64,000 bases of DNA, taken from contig JAUQPL010000003.1 in the NCBI GenBank assembly GCA_030550395.1, positions 124,001-188,000 of the forward strand. Direction: 5' to 3'. The stretch is from Bacteroidota bacterium. GTDB lineage: Bacteria; Bacteroidota; Ignavibacteria; Kapaibacteriales; HRBIN21. The translations under genes were made by a program, and so were the position numbers. Below are positions 1-9,002 of the stretch, piece after piece. Under the pieces are notes generated by a model, which was not told the origin of the DNA, made no database searches, and saw nothing but the letters and a program-made list of their open reading frames with translations. The stretch's first letter is position 1, and the number at the start of each line of letters is the position of its first letter.

Positions 1-1
1 T

Positions 2-193
2 CCACAGGTCAAGATTCTCCGCTTTCCCGACGGAGTAATTGCCGAGCTGAAGCGGCAAACTCAGCTTCTGCTCCAGGAATATGCCTCCGCCAATCCGCTT
101 TTCCGAGAGGTCTGGGAGCACCAGCAACGCTTTCTGGAGCGTGCCCGGCGATGGACGGAGCTTTCTGAGTTTTACTACTTGACCATCCGCTGA
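2..193 (+). CDS. TRAP transporter substrate-binding protein DctP, C-terminal fragment (truncated by window edge)
   Basis: Open frame from base 2: PQVKILRFPDGVIAELKRQTQLLLQEYASANPLFREVWEHQQRFLERARRWTELSEFYYLTIR*; resembles the C-terminus of DctP-family proteins. Confidence 0.75.
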   Translation, partial: PQVKILRFPDGVIAELKRQTQLLLQEYASANPLFREVWEHQQRFLERARRWTELSEFYYLTIR

Positions 194-1458
194 AGCCCGA
201 ACAGTTCGGGCATAGCGACGAGAGCAATGACACACAGAAGCTGTAGAGCAATGAAGGGGACCACTCCTCGGTAAATGTCCAACGTATCTAGCTGCTGGGT
301 TGTGCCTTTGAGATAAAACAGACTGAATCCAAACGGCGGTGTGAGGAAGGAAGTCTGCAAGTTTATCCCAATGAGAACTCCCAACCAAGTGGGATCAAAG
401 CCTGCCTGTAGAAGAGGCGGGGTAACGACGGGCACAACGATGTAGCTGATTTCTATGAAGTCCAGGAACAAGCCCAGCAAGAAGATCAGCCCCATAGTAA
501 AGGTAAGCATGCCCAGCGTTCCTCCAGGCAGGGAGTGCAGGAAGTCGTGTACGGCTTGTTCGCCACCGGTGTAGGAGAAGACCATAGAGAAAGCCGTGGC
601 TCCGATGAGGATAGCAAAGACCATTGCGCTGATGCGGGTTGTCTCGCGAGCCGCTTCCCAGAGCAGCTTCCAGGAGAAGCGGCGATAGAGGAAGGCTAAT
701 CCAACACTGCCCAATGCCCCGACACTGGCGGACTCCGTCGGGGTTGCAACTCCGGTGAAGATAGAGCCCAAAACCAGCACGATCAGAAGCAGCGGGGGAG
801 CAATTGCCCGTATAACCTCCCTCCAGGCTGGTGTCTGCTCTACAGGAAGTGGAGGAAGCCAGCTGGGCTTGATGAAGCCCAGAATAACAGTCCAGACAAT
901 GTAGAGCAATGCCAATGCAAGTCCAGGCAAAAGAGCCGCACGGAAGAGTTCACCGACGGATACTTGTAAGACCTCTCCCAGTACAATGAGGACGACGGAG
1001 GGAGGGATAATCTGCCCCAGAGTTCCTGCGGCACAGATAATACCTGCCGCAAAGCGACGGTTGTAGCCATACTTGAGCATAACCGGCAGGGCAATAAGGC
1101 TCATGGCGACTACTGTTGCCCCGACAATACCGGTGGAAGCAGCTAAAATTGCCCCGACAATAACCGTCCCAATTGCAATGCCACCGCGCAAACGGCCGAA
1201 GAGCATGCCAATAGTTTCCAAAAGTGTCTCTGCCAGACCGGAGCGCTGCAGAATCATTCCCATAAAGACAAACAATGGTACCGCCATGAGCGGGACGTTC
1301 GTCATGATAGCGTAAATGCGCTCCGGCATCATGGCGAAGAGTTCCAACTGTCCCGTCACAGCAGCAAAGCCCATAGCGACGGCAGCAAAGGTGAATGCAA
1401 CCGGGTAGCCGAGCATCAATAACACGAATGCCGCTACGAAGAGCGCAATTCCTATCAT
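175..1458 (-). CDS. TRAP transporter large permease (DctM family)
   Basis: 427 aa, many TM segments, DctM-like motifs (TPTESASVGALGS, LGxxxxxxEISYIVVPVVTP, NLQTSFLTPPFGFSLFYLKG). Confidence 0.93.
   Translation of the reverse strand: MIGIALFVAAFVLLMLGYPVAFTFAAVAMGFAAVTGQLELFAMMPERIYAIMTNVPLMAVPLFVFMGMILQRSGLAETLLETIGMLFGRLRGGIAIGTVIVGAILAASTGIVGATVVAMSLIALPVMLKYGYNRRFAAGIICAAGTLGQIIPPSVVLIVLGEVLQVSVGELFRAALLPGLALALLYIVWTVILGFIKPSWLPPLPVEQTPAWREVIRAIAPPLLLIVLVLGSIFTGVATPTESASVGALGSVGLAFLYRRFSWKLLWEAARETTRISAMVFAILIGATAFSMVFSYTGGEQAVHDFLHSLPGGTLGMLTFTMGLIFLLGLFLDFIEISYIVVPVVTPPLLQAGFDPTWLGVLIGINLQTSFLTPPFGFSLFYLKGTTQQLDTLDIYRGVVPFIALQLLCVIALVAMPELFGLQRMVK
195..211. terminator. Hairpin GCCCGAA-CAG-TTCGGGC just after the dctP stop
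   Basis: Perfect 7-bp stem, 3-nt loop, 1 nt after the TGA at 191-193; no U-tract; terminator role inferred. Confidence 0.4.
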
Positions 1459-1985
1459 AACCCGCCCTCTTTCCGGCCGGAATCCTCGTCAAGATTGCTC
1501 AGCCAGCGCCAGAGAAGCCCTATGGCCGCGAGTACTAACAGAAAAAAGCTGAGGGGCAAAACTGCCTTGAAAACAAAAAGTGCAGGAAGTCCGCCCGGAT
1601 TCGGGGAGGCTTCCCGGATGGAAAAAGAATATGCTACGAAGTCGTACGAGGCCCAGATGACCAAACCGGCAAATGGGAGAAGGAAGAAAAAGGTGCCTCC
1701 TACGTTAACCCACCGCTGCCATGAAGTGGGGAAACGGGCGTAGAAGGTGTCTATCCGCACATGCCGGTCTATCCATAGTGCTGGCGCCATCGCTAAGAGG
1801 AAACCGAAAGCGTGGAAGTACCACTGAAGTTCTTGGACTGCCATGGCACTCATACCAAAGACATAGCGCAGGAGGACGTTGACGAAGACCAATATTGCTA
1901 ATCCCATTGTCAAAGCTGTAGCAATGCCCTCAACCACCCGGAGGAAGCGCTCAATTTGCCGAGGAACCCATAGCATTCGGCGCAT
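1455..1985 (-). CDS. TRAP transporter small permease (DctQ family)
   Basis: 176 aa, four TM segments, VQELQWYFHAFGFLLAMAPALWIDRHVRIDTFY motif; overlaps the dctM start. Confidence 0.88.
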   Translation of the reverse strand: MRRMLWVPRQIERFLRVVEGIATALTMGLAILVFVNVLLRYVFGMSAMAVQELQWYFHAFGFLLAMAPALWIDRHVRIDTFYARFPTSWQRWVNVGGTFFFLLPFAGLVIWASYDFVAYSFSIREASPNPGGLPALFVFKAVLPLSFFLLVLAAIGLLWRWLSNLDEDSGRKEGGL

Positions 1986-2085
1986 ATACAGCAGAGGGCA
2001 TGTTCGACTTGTTGCGAAATTACTCGAAGAAGAGATGCTTTGGGGAAGCTAATTTTGCCGCTTGTCCCGCAACATTGGAATAGCT

Positions 2086-2850
2086 ATGCGCCTGTGGGTT
2101 GAGTTGCCATCCCGACGGGTACTCATTGATGCTAGTCGTCCCATAGATTTGGCATTTCCTATCACTGACGCAGCTGAAGCTCCACGGGCGTTTGGTTTGC
2201 CTAATCCCCGCATACAGCCTGTGCGCTCTGGTAGCTTTATTGGAGCCGTCTCCGAGGGGGGTAGTTGTAACTGCGATGTTATTATGCTCGTCCCGCACGG
2301 GAATGGAACCCATACTGAGTGCATAGGGCATATCATGCTGGGGCGTTTGCCGATTTACCACTGCTTGCGGCGCTACTTGTTCTGGGCGCAGTTGGTAACA
2401 GTGGAGCCAGTGCGGCTTGCTACAGGCGATGCCGTCATTACGGCAGCCCAGCTTCAGTCGGTCCTCCTCCAGCCACCGCCGGAAGCGCTCATTGTCCGTA
2501 CGCCCCTCTCCGATGGGCGTCCACGGGACTTTTCCGGGACGAATCCACCGTACTTTACCCCGGAGGCAATGGAATTGATAGCCCACCAGGCGATTCTCCA
2601 TCTCCTCACAGACCTGCCTTCCCTGGACCGGGAGGAGGATGGGGGCGAACTCCAAGCCCATCGGGCATTCTGGCAGTATCCTCATGCTCCTCGCATGGAA
2701 GCCACTGTAACGGAGATGCTCTCAATTCCGCCGGCTCTCCCCGATGGAGAGTATCTGCTGCAGTTCCATATTCTGAATCTCCACAGTGATGCCAGCCCCA
2801 GTAAACCCGTGCTTTATGCTCCACTGGCTGAAGAGCACTATCCGGGATGA
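2086..2850 (+). CDS. Cyclase family protein (kynurenine formamidase-like metal-dependent hydrolase)
   Basis: HGNGTHTECIGH metal-binding motif; start placed at ATG 2086 because a TAnnTTTG element lies at 2050-2057 (ORF track starts at 2062). Confidence 0.75.
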   Translation: MRLWVELPSRRVLIDASRPIDLAFPITDAAEAPRAFGLPNPRIQPVRSGSFIGAVSEGGSCNCDVIMLVPHGNGTHTECIGHIMLGRLPIYHCLRRYLFWAQLVTVEPVRLATGDAVITAAQLQSVLLQPPPEALIVRTPLSDGRPRDFSGTNPPYFTPEAMELIAHQAILHLLTDLPSLDREEDGGELQAHRAFWQYPHAPRMEATVTEMLSIPPALPDGEYLLQFHILNLHSDASPSKPVLYAPLAEEHYPG

Positions 2851-2973
2851 GCTCTCGATGTTGGGGCTTTTCTCTAAGTTTGGGTTTGTTCCATTTCCTC
2901 TGGCTTCTGTTGTTTGTTTTCCGGCCAATAGACGGCGGAGATAGCACAGGCAGAACACAACTGAGGCGGTGCG

Positions 2974-4614
2974 ATGCCGATGACGAAATACATCTTTATC
3001 ACCGGCGGTGTTCTCTCCTCCTTAGGGAAGGGAATTGCGGCGGCTTCGCTGGGGTTATTGCTCAAACTCCGAGGTTTCCACGTCACGGCACTCAAGTTTG
3101 ACCCCTACATCAACGTGGACCCCGGAACTATGAATCCCTACCAACATGGCGAAGTCTATGTCACAGACGATGGGGCTGAGACGGATTTGGATTTGGGACA
3201 CTACGAGCGCTTTATGGGTATTACGACATCGCGATTGAACAATACCACTACTGGGCAGGTCTACTACGAAGTCATTCAGCGTGAGAGGAAAGGGTACTAT
3301 TTGGGGAAGACCGTGCAGGTCATACCTCACATTACCGACGAGATCAAGCGCCGTATGACTGTCTTTGACGGACAATATGACATCGTGCTCGTTGAGATCG
3401 GAGGGACAGTGGGCGACATTGAATCGCTTCCATTCTTAGAAGCAGCCCGCCAACTGTGTTTGGAGCGTGGGTCGCAGAATACGCTCAATATTCACTTGAC
3501 CTATGTGCCGTACATCCGCTCGGCAGGGGAGCTCAAGACCAAGCCGACCCAACACTCGGTCAAGGCGCTGATGGAATCGGGGATTCGCCCGGATATCCTC
3601 CTCTGCCGTACGGAGCAACGATTGAGCCGGGAAATCCGCACCAAGATTGCTCTCTTCTGCAATGTGGATGAGGAATCCGTAATTGAGGCCCTGGACGTGG
3701 AGACAATCTATGAAGTGCCCTTGATGTTTGCCCGGCGAGGGCTGGATACCATTGTGTTGCGGAAGCTCGGGCTTCAGGGAAAGCCACTCCGGCTGGAGCG
3801 GTGGAGCCGCTTCGTGCAACGGATAAAGAATCCACGCTATGCCGTCACTATTGCCTTTGTGGGCAAGTACACGCAGTATCGGGATTCCTACAAAAGCATC
3901 CTGGAGGCACTCATACATGCAGGAGCCATTGTGAATGCTCGGGTTAACCTGCGTTGGATTAACGCTGAGGAGTTGTCGTTGAATGGGACGCTGGATGACC
4001 CATTTGAGGGAGTAGATGGGATTTTGGTGGCTCCTGGTTTTGGAGCGCGCGGGGTAGAGGGGAAGATTTCTGCTGCCGGTTACGCTCGTCGCCACAACAT
4101 CCCGTATTTCGGAATCTGCCTGGGGATGCAGTGTGCGGTCATTGAATTTGCTCGCAATGTCTGTGGCTGGAAAGATGCCCATTCTGCGGAGTTTGCTCGT
4201 ACGGCACATAACGTCATTGATCTGCTGCCGGAGCAACGCAAGGTCAAGCAGAAAGGGGGAACAATGCGCTTGGGTGCCTACCCGTGTGTCATCCGTAAAG
4301 GAACAAAGGCGTGGCAGGCGTATGGGCGAGAGCTTATCTATGAGCGACATCGCCATCGCTATGAGGTCAATCCAGAATTCCTCCCTGTGCTACAGCAACA
4401 TAGTCTCGTTGTGAGTGGGGCATCACCGGATGGACGTCTGGTGGAAATTATTGAGCTGGCCTCACATCCCTGGTTCGTTGGGGTCCAATTCCATCCTGAG
4501 TTTAAGTCCCGGGTCCCGGAAGGACATCCGCTCTTTATTCACTTCCTGCGGGCGGCTCTCCGCTATCGCCAGCAGCGGCAGATGGTCTCGGTGGAAACAC
4601 TGCCGACAGAATGA
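2974..4614 (+). CDS. pyrG: CTP synthase
   Basis: 546 aa, [26 protein letters not shown]-terminus and glutamine amidotransferase domain ([19 protein letters not shown]). Confidence 0.98.
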   Translation: MPMTKYIFITGGVLSSLGKGIAAASLGLLLKLRGFHVTALKFDPYINVDPGTMNPYQHGEVYVTDDGAETDLDLGHYERFMGITTSRLNNTTTGQVYYEVIQRERKGYYLGKTVQVIPHITDEIKRRMTVFDGQYDIVLVEIGGTVGDIESLPFLEAARQLCLERGSQNTLNIHLTYVPYIRSAGELKTKPTQHSVKALMESGIRPDILLCRTEQRLSREIRTKIALFCNVDEESVIEALDVETIYEVPLMFARRGLDTIVLRKLGLQGKPLRLERWSRFVQRIKNPRYAVTIAFVGKYTQYRDSYKSILEALIHAGAIVNARVNLRWINAEELSLNGTLDDPFEGVDGILVAPGFGARGVEGKISAAGYARRHNIPYFGICLGMQCAVIEFARNVCGWKDAHSAEFARTAHNVIDLLPEQRKVKQKGGTMRLGAYPCVIRKGTKAWQAYGRELIYERHRHRYEVNPEFLPVLQQHSLVVSGASPDGRLVEIIELASHPWFVGVQFHPEFKSRVPEGHPLFIHFLRAALRYRQQRQMVSVETLPTE

Positions 4615-5897
4615 ATCCTCAGACGCTGGTTGTGGCAGAGTTGTCAGGGGTGGAGGGATTCTACCCTTTTGACCGTCTCCATTGTGTGTGGGAGGTGCGA
4701 TGGGGACCTTGGTCGCTACTCCAGTGGTGGAGACGGCGTTTCCCGGAAACATCCATTGTGGGTGCAGTATCTCCGGAGCGCCGGCAGTGGTACTATTCCT
4801 TTCTCAAGCGATTCCCCGAGAGTTGTAGTGCAGAAGTCCGGTTGCCGGCGCTGGTGGTAGACGCCCGGCTTGTTCCGAAATCTCATACTGTGGGTGTGCT
4901 TCAGCAAGTGTGGGAACGTAGCGTTACGGAGAGGACGATTCTTGCACTCTACAGCGAGGGTGAACTAGCGGCCCTTATTCTCCCGACGGCTTCGTTACCG
5001 CCGGAGCTTCTGACATTGGAACAGGGCATATGGACGGAGGAATGCGCGGCTTTTAGCTCCGAGCTTCCACGGGTGGAGTCGTTTGTTCCTCGGCTGCGCT
5101 TTCTCTGGGAGGCTGTCACGATGCTTGGCGAGGCTTTCGCTGAGGTAGAAGCGGTACTGACCACGGGGGTAGAGCCCAGGATGTGGCAGCAACGGGGTGT
5201 CTGGATCCTTGCTCCAGAACGGGTCCAGATTGCTCCGACGGCGGACCTGGCTCCGGGTGTGGTCCTGGATGCTCGCAGTGGACCGGTGTTTATAGACGAG
5301 GGAGCTATTATTCAACCGGGTGCTGTACTGCTGGGGCCATGTGCCATTGGAGTCAATGCCCTTGTGCGAGCTCATGCCACAATTGGCGGCTATACAGTGG
5401 TGGGAGAAGGGTGCCGTATTGGCGGGGAAGTCGCCCACAGTGTCTTCCATGCCTACGCTAATAAGCAGCACGAGGGCTTTGTGGGGCACTCGTATGTTGG
5501 AGAATGGGTCAATCTCGGAGCTGGGACGACGACCTCGAACCTGAAAAATACATATGGAACGGTGCGCCTGCATTTGCCCTGGGGTGAAGTGGATACAGGT
5601 GCGCAGTTCCTAGGTACACTATGCGGCGATCACACGAAAACAGCAATTGGGACATACCTTCGTACGGGTGCTGTGATAGGAATCAGCGTGAACCTACTGG
5701 CTGGCGGGATGGAAGCGCGGTTTGTTCCTTCCTTTTCGTGGGGGCATGCCGCCCAACCTCAGCCGTATCAGGTAGGGAAAGCCCTTGAGGTTGCCCGCCG
5801 AGTTATGGCGCGGCGCGGTAGGGAACTGTTGCCAGAGGAGGAATGGCTACTCCGTGCTGAGTATGAGCGCGTGTGGGGTGTTCCACGGCAGAATTAG
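4611..5897 (+). CDS. GlmU-family putative sugar nucleotidyltransferase with left-handed beta-helix acyltransferase domain
   Basis: C-terminal hexapeptide repeats with [16 protein letters not shown]; divergent N-terminal domain as in Bacteroidota GlmU-like proteins; 4-bp overlap with pyrG. Confidence 0.75.
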   Translation: MNPQTLVVAELSGVEGFYPFDRLHCVWEVRWGPWSLLQWWRRRFPETSIVGAVSPERRQWYYSFLKRFPESCSAEVRLPALVVDARLVPKSHTVGVLQQVWERSVTERTILALYSEGELAALILPTASLPPELLTLEQGIWTEECAAFSSELPRVESFVPRLRFLWEAVTMLGEAFAEVEAVLTTGVEPRMWQQRGVWILAPERVQIAPTADLAPGVVLDARSGPVFIDEGAIIQPGAVLLGPCAIGVNALVRAHATIGGYTVVGEGCRIGGEVAHSVFHAYANKQHEGFVGHSYVGEWVNLGAGTTTSNLKNTYGTVRLHLPWGEVDTGAQFLGTLCGDHTKTAIGTYLRTGAVIGISVNLLAGGMEARFVPSFSWGHAAQPQPYQVGKALEVARRVMARRGRELLPEEEWLLRAEYERVWGVPRQN

Positions 5898-5904
5898 GTA
5901 GGAG

Positions 5905-7314
5905 ATGTTCTTCCGCCTTCTCTACTATGAGGTGTTAGCACAAGCTTCGTATGTGGTCGCCTGCGAGACAACGGGCGAAGCACTCGTTGTGGACCCGACA
6001 CGGGACGTGGATCGCTATATTGAGCTTGCCCATCGCCATGGGTTTCGGATAAGCGCTGTAACGGAGACGCACATTCATGCGGATTTCCTTTCAGGAACTC
6101 GCCAGTTAGCACACCAGACCGGTGCAACTGTCTATCTTTCAGGGGCAGGAACACCGGAATGGCAGTATAGCTGGGCATCGGAAGGAGCCATTCTCCTCCA
6201 CAATGGAGATGCTTTCCGGGTGGGGAATATGCTACTGACAGCCCTGCACACGCCGGGGCATACGCCGGAACATCTCTGTTTTGCGGTCACCGATCGCGGA
6301 CGAGGTGCAACCTATCCAATCGGCGTCTTTACCGGTGACTTTCTCTTTGTTGGAGATGTGGGACGCCCTGATTTACTGGAGAGTGCCGTAGGCGAGCAGG
6401 GAAAAGCGCAAGAGGCTGCCCATCAACTTTTTGAATCCTTGCAAATCCTGGAAACCTTCCCAGAGTTTGTCCAAGTCTGGCCTGGACATGGTGCAGGCAG
6501 TGCATGTGGCAAGGCTTTAGGGGCAATCCCGCAGTCTACCATTGGGTACGAACGACGCTACAACCCGGCGCTCCAGCTGCTTGCGGATCGGGAGCGCTTT
6601 ATTGCCTTTGTCCTTTCGGGACAGCCAGAGCCACCTCTGTATTTTGCTCGGATGAAGCGCCTGAACCGGGCAGGCCCTCCGTTGTTGGACAATTCACCGC
6701 AGCTACACCGGATGACGCCTCGTGAGCTTTACTCCTCTCAAGAGGAGCTCTGGATTGTGGATACCCGTCCATGGGAGCTCTTCCACCGCGCCCATTGGGA
6801 AGGGGCGCTTTTTGCTCCATTGACTCGGGCATTTCCGACGGTGGTAGCCTCATATGTCCCAGAAGGGGCTCCTATTGTGCTGATTATCTCCGAGGATGCT
6901 CTGCCTGAGGCGATTCGTCAGTTGATTCGTGTTGGAGTGGACTCTGTTGTTGGATTCGTGCGTCCCGAGGAAGTGGAGCAGTCGGGGATACCAGTGGTGC
7001 AGATTCCGAATGTAACGTTTGATGAACTGGCGGTGCTGTGGCGGCGTGAGCGGATAGCGCTGGTTGATGTACGGAACCACGATGAGTATAGAGCTGGTCA
7101 TATCCCAGGAGCCCTCCACGCACCGTATGTGCGGTTACCGGAGTACGTCAAGAGCTTGCCGCGGGAAGCGGAAGTAGTGGTATACTGTCAATCGGGGGAA
7201 CGTTCAGCGTACGCTGCGGCATTCTTACAGCGAGGAGGCTTTCGGGTGCGACTCTATCCCGGCGGCATGAGTGAATGGCTACGCCGTGGTGGGGAGGTTG
7301 AGCGCATTGGGTAG
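5905..7314 (+). CDS. MBL-fold metallo-hydrolase (persulfide dioxygenase-like) fused to two rhodanese domains
   Basis: TETHIHADFLSG and HTPGHTPEHLCF metal ligands; second rhodanese domain has VVYCQSGERSAYAAAFL; first rhodanese-like domain lacks the Cys loop. Confidence 0.9.
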   Translation: MFFRLLYYEVLAQASYVVACETTGEALVVDPTRDVDRYIELAHRHGFRISAVTETHIHADFLSGTRQLAHQTGATVYLSGAGTPEWQYSWASEGAILLHNGDAFRVGNMLLTALHTPGHTPEHLCFAVTDRGRGATYPIGVFTGDFLFVGDVGRPDLLESAVGEQGKAQEAAHQLFESLQILETFPEFVQVWPGHGAGSACGKALGAIPQSTIGYERRYNPALQLLADRERFIAFVLSGQPEPPLYFARMKRLNRAGPPLLDNSPQLHRMTPRELYSSQEELWIVDTRPWELFHRAHWEGALFAPLTRAFPTVVASYVPEGAPIVLIISEDALPEAIRQLIRVGVDSVVGFVRPEEVEQSGIPVVQIPNVTFDELAVLWRRERIALVDVRNHDEYRAGHIPGALHAPYVRLPEYVKSLPREAEVVVYCQSGERSAYAAAFLQRGGFRVRLYPGGMSEWLRRGGEVERIG

Positions 7315-8223
7315 TCGTTCAGCAGCTCGGAGTCGGGCGCTGCGGGCACGGGGGTTGCGATGAATTTCGTCTGCAGAGGGGCGCACAGGCTTGCGGGTCA
7401 GTAGACGGAAGAGTGGCATACGGTTTGTTGAATGCTTCTGTAGGAATTCTTTGACAAGCCGGTCCTCAAGGGAATGGTAGCATAGGACGACCAATCGTCC
7501 TCCAGGTGCTAAGAGGTCGGGAGAGCAGGCGAGAGTATCCCGGAGAGCCCCGAGTTCATCATTGACGGCGATGCGGAGGGCTTGGAAGATACGGGCTAAC
7601 GTCTTCCGGCGGTGGGGGGGAGGAATGACCTCCTCCACCACCGCCCGAAGATCGGCTGTAGTGCGCAAGGGAGCACTCCGCCGGCGCTGCACAATCCGAC
7701 GGGCTAATGCCCTTGCGCGGGGCTCTTCGCCGTAGCGGCGAAAGAGCGACGCGAGCTCTTCCTCCGATGCTGCAGCCAGCAGGGCTTCCGCCGTCTGCGG
7801 GCTATCGGGTCCGAAGCGCATGTCCAATGGAGCCCGCGCTCGGAAGGTAAACCCCCGCGCAGGGGTGTCTACCTGATGCCACGATAGCCCCAGATCGAGG
7901 AGGAAGCCCTGCACCTTCCCCCGTATATCGCGCAATAACTCGCAAGCCTGCCGGAAGTTCGCCTGCAGGAGGCGGAGTCTCCCCTGCTGAATTGCCTCAG
8001 CGAAACGGTGCCGGCAGTAAGTAATGGCATCGGGATCTCTGTCCATCCCGATGATATATCCTCCCTGCTGCAGGCGCTCTAATAGCGCCGCAGTATGACC
8101 TCCTCCACCAATGGTGCCGTCCACGTATATCCCGTCTGGAGTGGTATACCAAAACTCAACGACCTTTTCTACCATAACGGGAACGTGGTACGGCTGTGAG
8201 CCGTTGGAGTAAGTGCGCTTCAT
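7279..8223 (-). CDS. rsmH: 16S rRNA (cytosine(1402)-N(4))-methyltransferase
   Basis: YHVPVMVEKVVEF, DGTIGGGGHTAALL, RIFQALRIAVNDELGAL, CYHSLEDRLVKEF signatures. Confidence 0.97.
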   Translation of the reverse strand: MKRTYSNGSQPYHVPVMVEKVVEFWYTTPDGIYVDGTIGGGGHTAALLERLQQGGYIIGMDRDPDAITYCRHRFAEAIQQGRLRLLQANFRQACELLRDIRGKVQGFLLDLGLSWHQVDTPARGFTFRARAPLDMRFGPDSPQTAEALLAAASEEELASLFRRYGEEPRARALARRIVQRRRSAPLRTTADLRAVVEEVIPPPHRRKTLARIFQALRIAVNDELGALRDTLACSPDLLAPGGRLVVLCYHSLEDRLVKEFLQKHSTNRMPLFRLLTRKPVRPSADEIHRNPRARSARLRAAERLPNALNLPTTA

Positions 8224-8666
8224 GGCGATCGCATTACGTGAGCAGCAACTTCCTCATACGAGCGAGCAAATCCTGCCAAGTAGCGCTCAAATTCTTCAGG
8301 AGCCCAAAACTCTATGTGGTCAACCACGCCAACGATGGTGACCTTGGAATCGATACCAGCGAACTCCAAATGGCGGCGTGGAAGCATAATGCGTTGCTGG
8401 GCATCAAGCTGAACTTCCTCGCTCCATGCCAGGATCATTCGCAGGAAGAAACGCTCTTGCTCATCGTACTGATTGAGTCGGGAAAAACGTTCTTCGTACT
8501 TACGCCACTCATCCAGAGGGTAGGCCACAATGCACCGGTCAACTCCACGGGTAACGACAAATGTATCCTGTGCCTCTGGGGAAAGGCTGCGCCGCATCTT
8601 CGCTGGGATGTTGACCCGTCCCTTGCTATCCAGTGAGTAGGTCTCCTGTCCCTTGAAGAATGCCAC
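8220..8666 (-). CDS. mraZ: Transcriptional regulator / division cluster protein MraZ
   Basis: AFFKGQETYSLDSKGRVNIPAKMRR; start set at GTG 8666, which matches MraZ N-termini (ORF track starts at 8696); overlaps rsmH start. Confidence 0.9.
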   Translation of the reverse strand: MAFFKGQETYSLDSKGRVNIPAKMRRSLSPEAQDTFVVTRGVDRCIVAYPLDEWRKYEERFSRLNQYDEQERFFLRMILAWSEEVQLDAQQRIMLPRRHLEFAGIDSKVTIVGVVDHIEFWAPEEFERYLAGFARSYEEVAAHVMRSP

Positions 8667-8698
8667 GGCACTACTCTGAATTGTTGCTCTTACCACGG

Positions 8699-8725
8699 GT
8701 GGGAGTATCTCCCACTTTCTCCCAC
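8699..8725 (-). promoter_or_regulatory. Putative MraZ operator: three GTGGGAG boxes (two direct with 10-bp period, one inverted)
   Basis: Minus strand reads GTGGGAGAAAGTGGGAGATACTCCCAC just upstream of mraZ; resembles known MraZ TGGG-N box arrays. Confidence 0.65.
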
Positions 8726-8917
8726 CGTAGCGAGCGCGAAAAACGGAAGCAGCCCAATTCAGTCATTTTCAAAGTCTACTTTGTCGGGTTGTAGGGGATA
8801 GCATAGTTCAGGATAAGCGTTTTTGAGCAAAAAATGCTTATTTTGAGCAAGGTTATTGCCGTTATCCAACGTTTACACTCTCCTCAGCGCATAGCAGGAG
8901 CAGTGGGAAGGGGGGAA

Positions 8918-8954
8918 CCTGAATATTTGTTCAGGAGACTGCGTAGTCCCTGAA
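8918..8954. promoter_or_regulatory. Putative LexA-like operator: CCTGAA-N6-TTCAGG perfect inverted repeat plus a further CCTGAA
   Basis: CCTGAA 8918-8923, TTCAGG 8930-8935, CCTGAA 8949-8954; another TTCAGG at 8807-8812; immediately upstream of the lexA -7 candidate. Confidence 0.55.
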
Positions 8955-8966
8955 AAGATTTTCCCA

Positions 8967-8974
8967 TAACTTTG
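8967..8974 (+). promoter_or_regulatory. Candidate Bacteroidota-type -7 element (TAACTTTG) upstream of lexA
   Basis: Perfect TAnnTTTG, 28 nt before the lexA ATG. Confidence 0.5.
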
Positions 8975-9002
8975 TGCGGGTATCCCTGTACACTGATATG
9001 TC

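Noticed and set aside
3436-4356. 306-aa minus-strand ORF inside pyrG
   Set aside because: Antisense shadow of a highly conserved CTP synthase gene.
8936-8953. Imperfect hairpin GGAGACTGCGTAGTCCC upstream of lexA as an attenuator
   Set aside because: Stem is interrupted, the candidate -7 element lies downstream of it so it would not be transcribed, and the half-site explanation is simpler.
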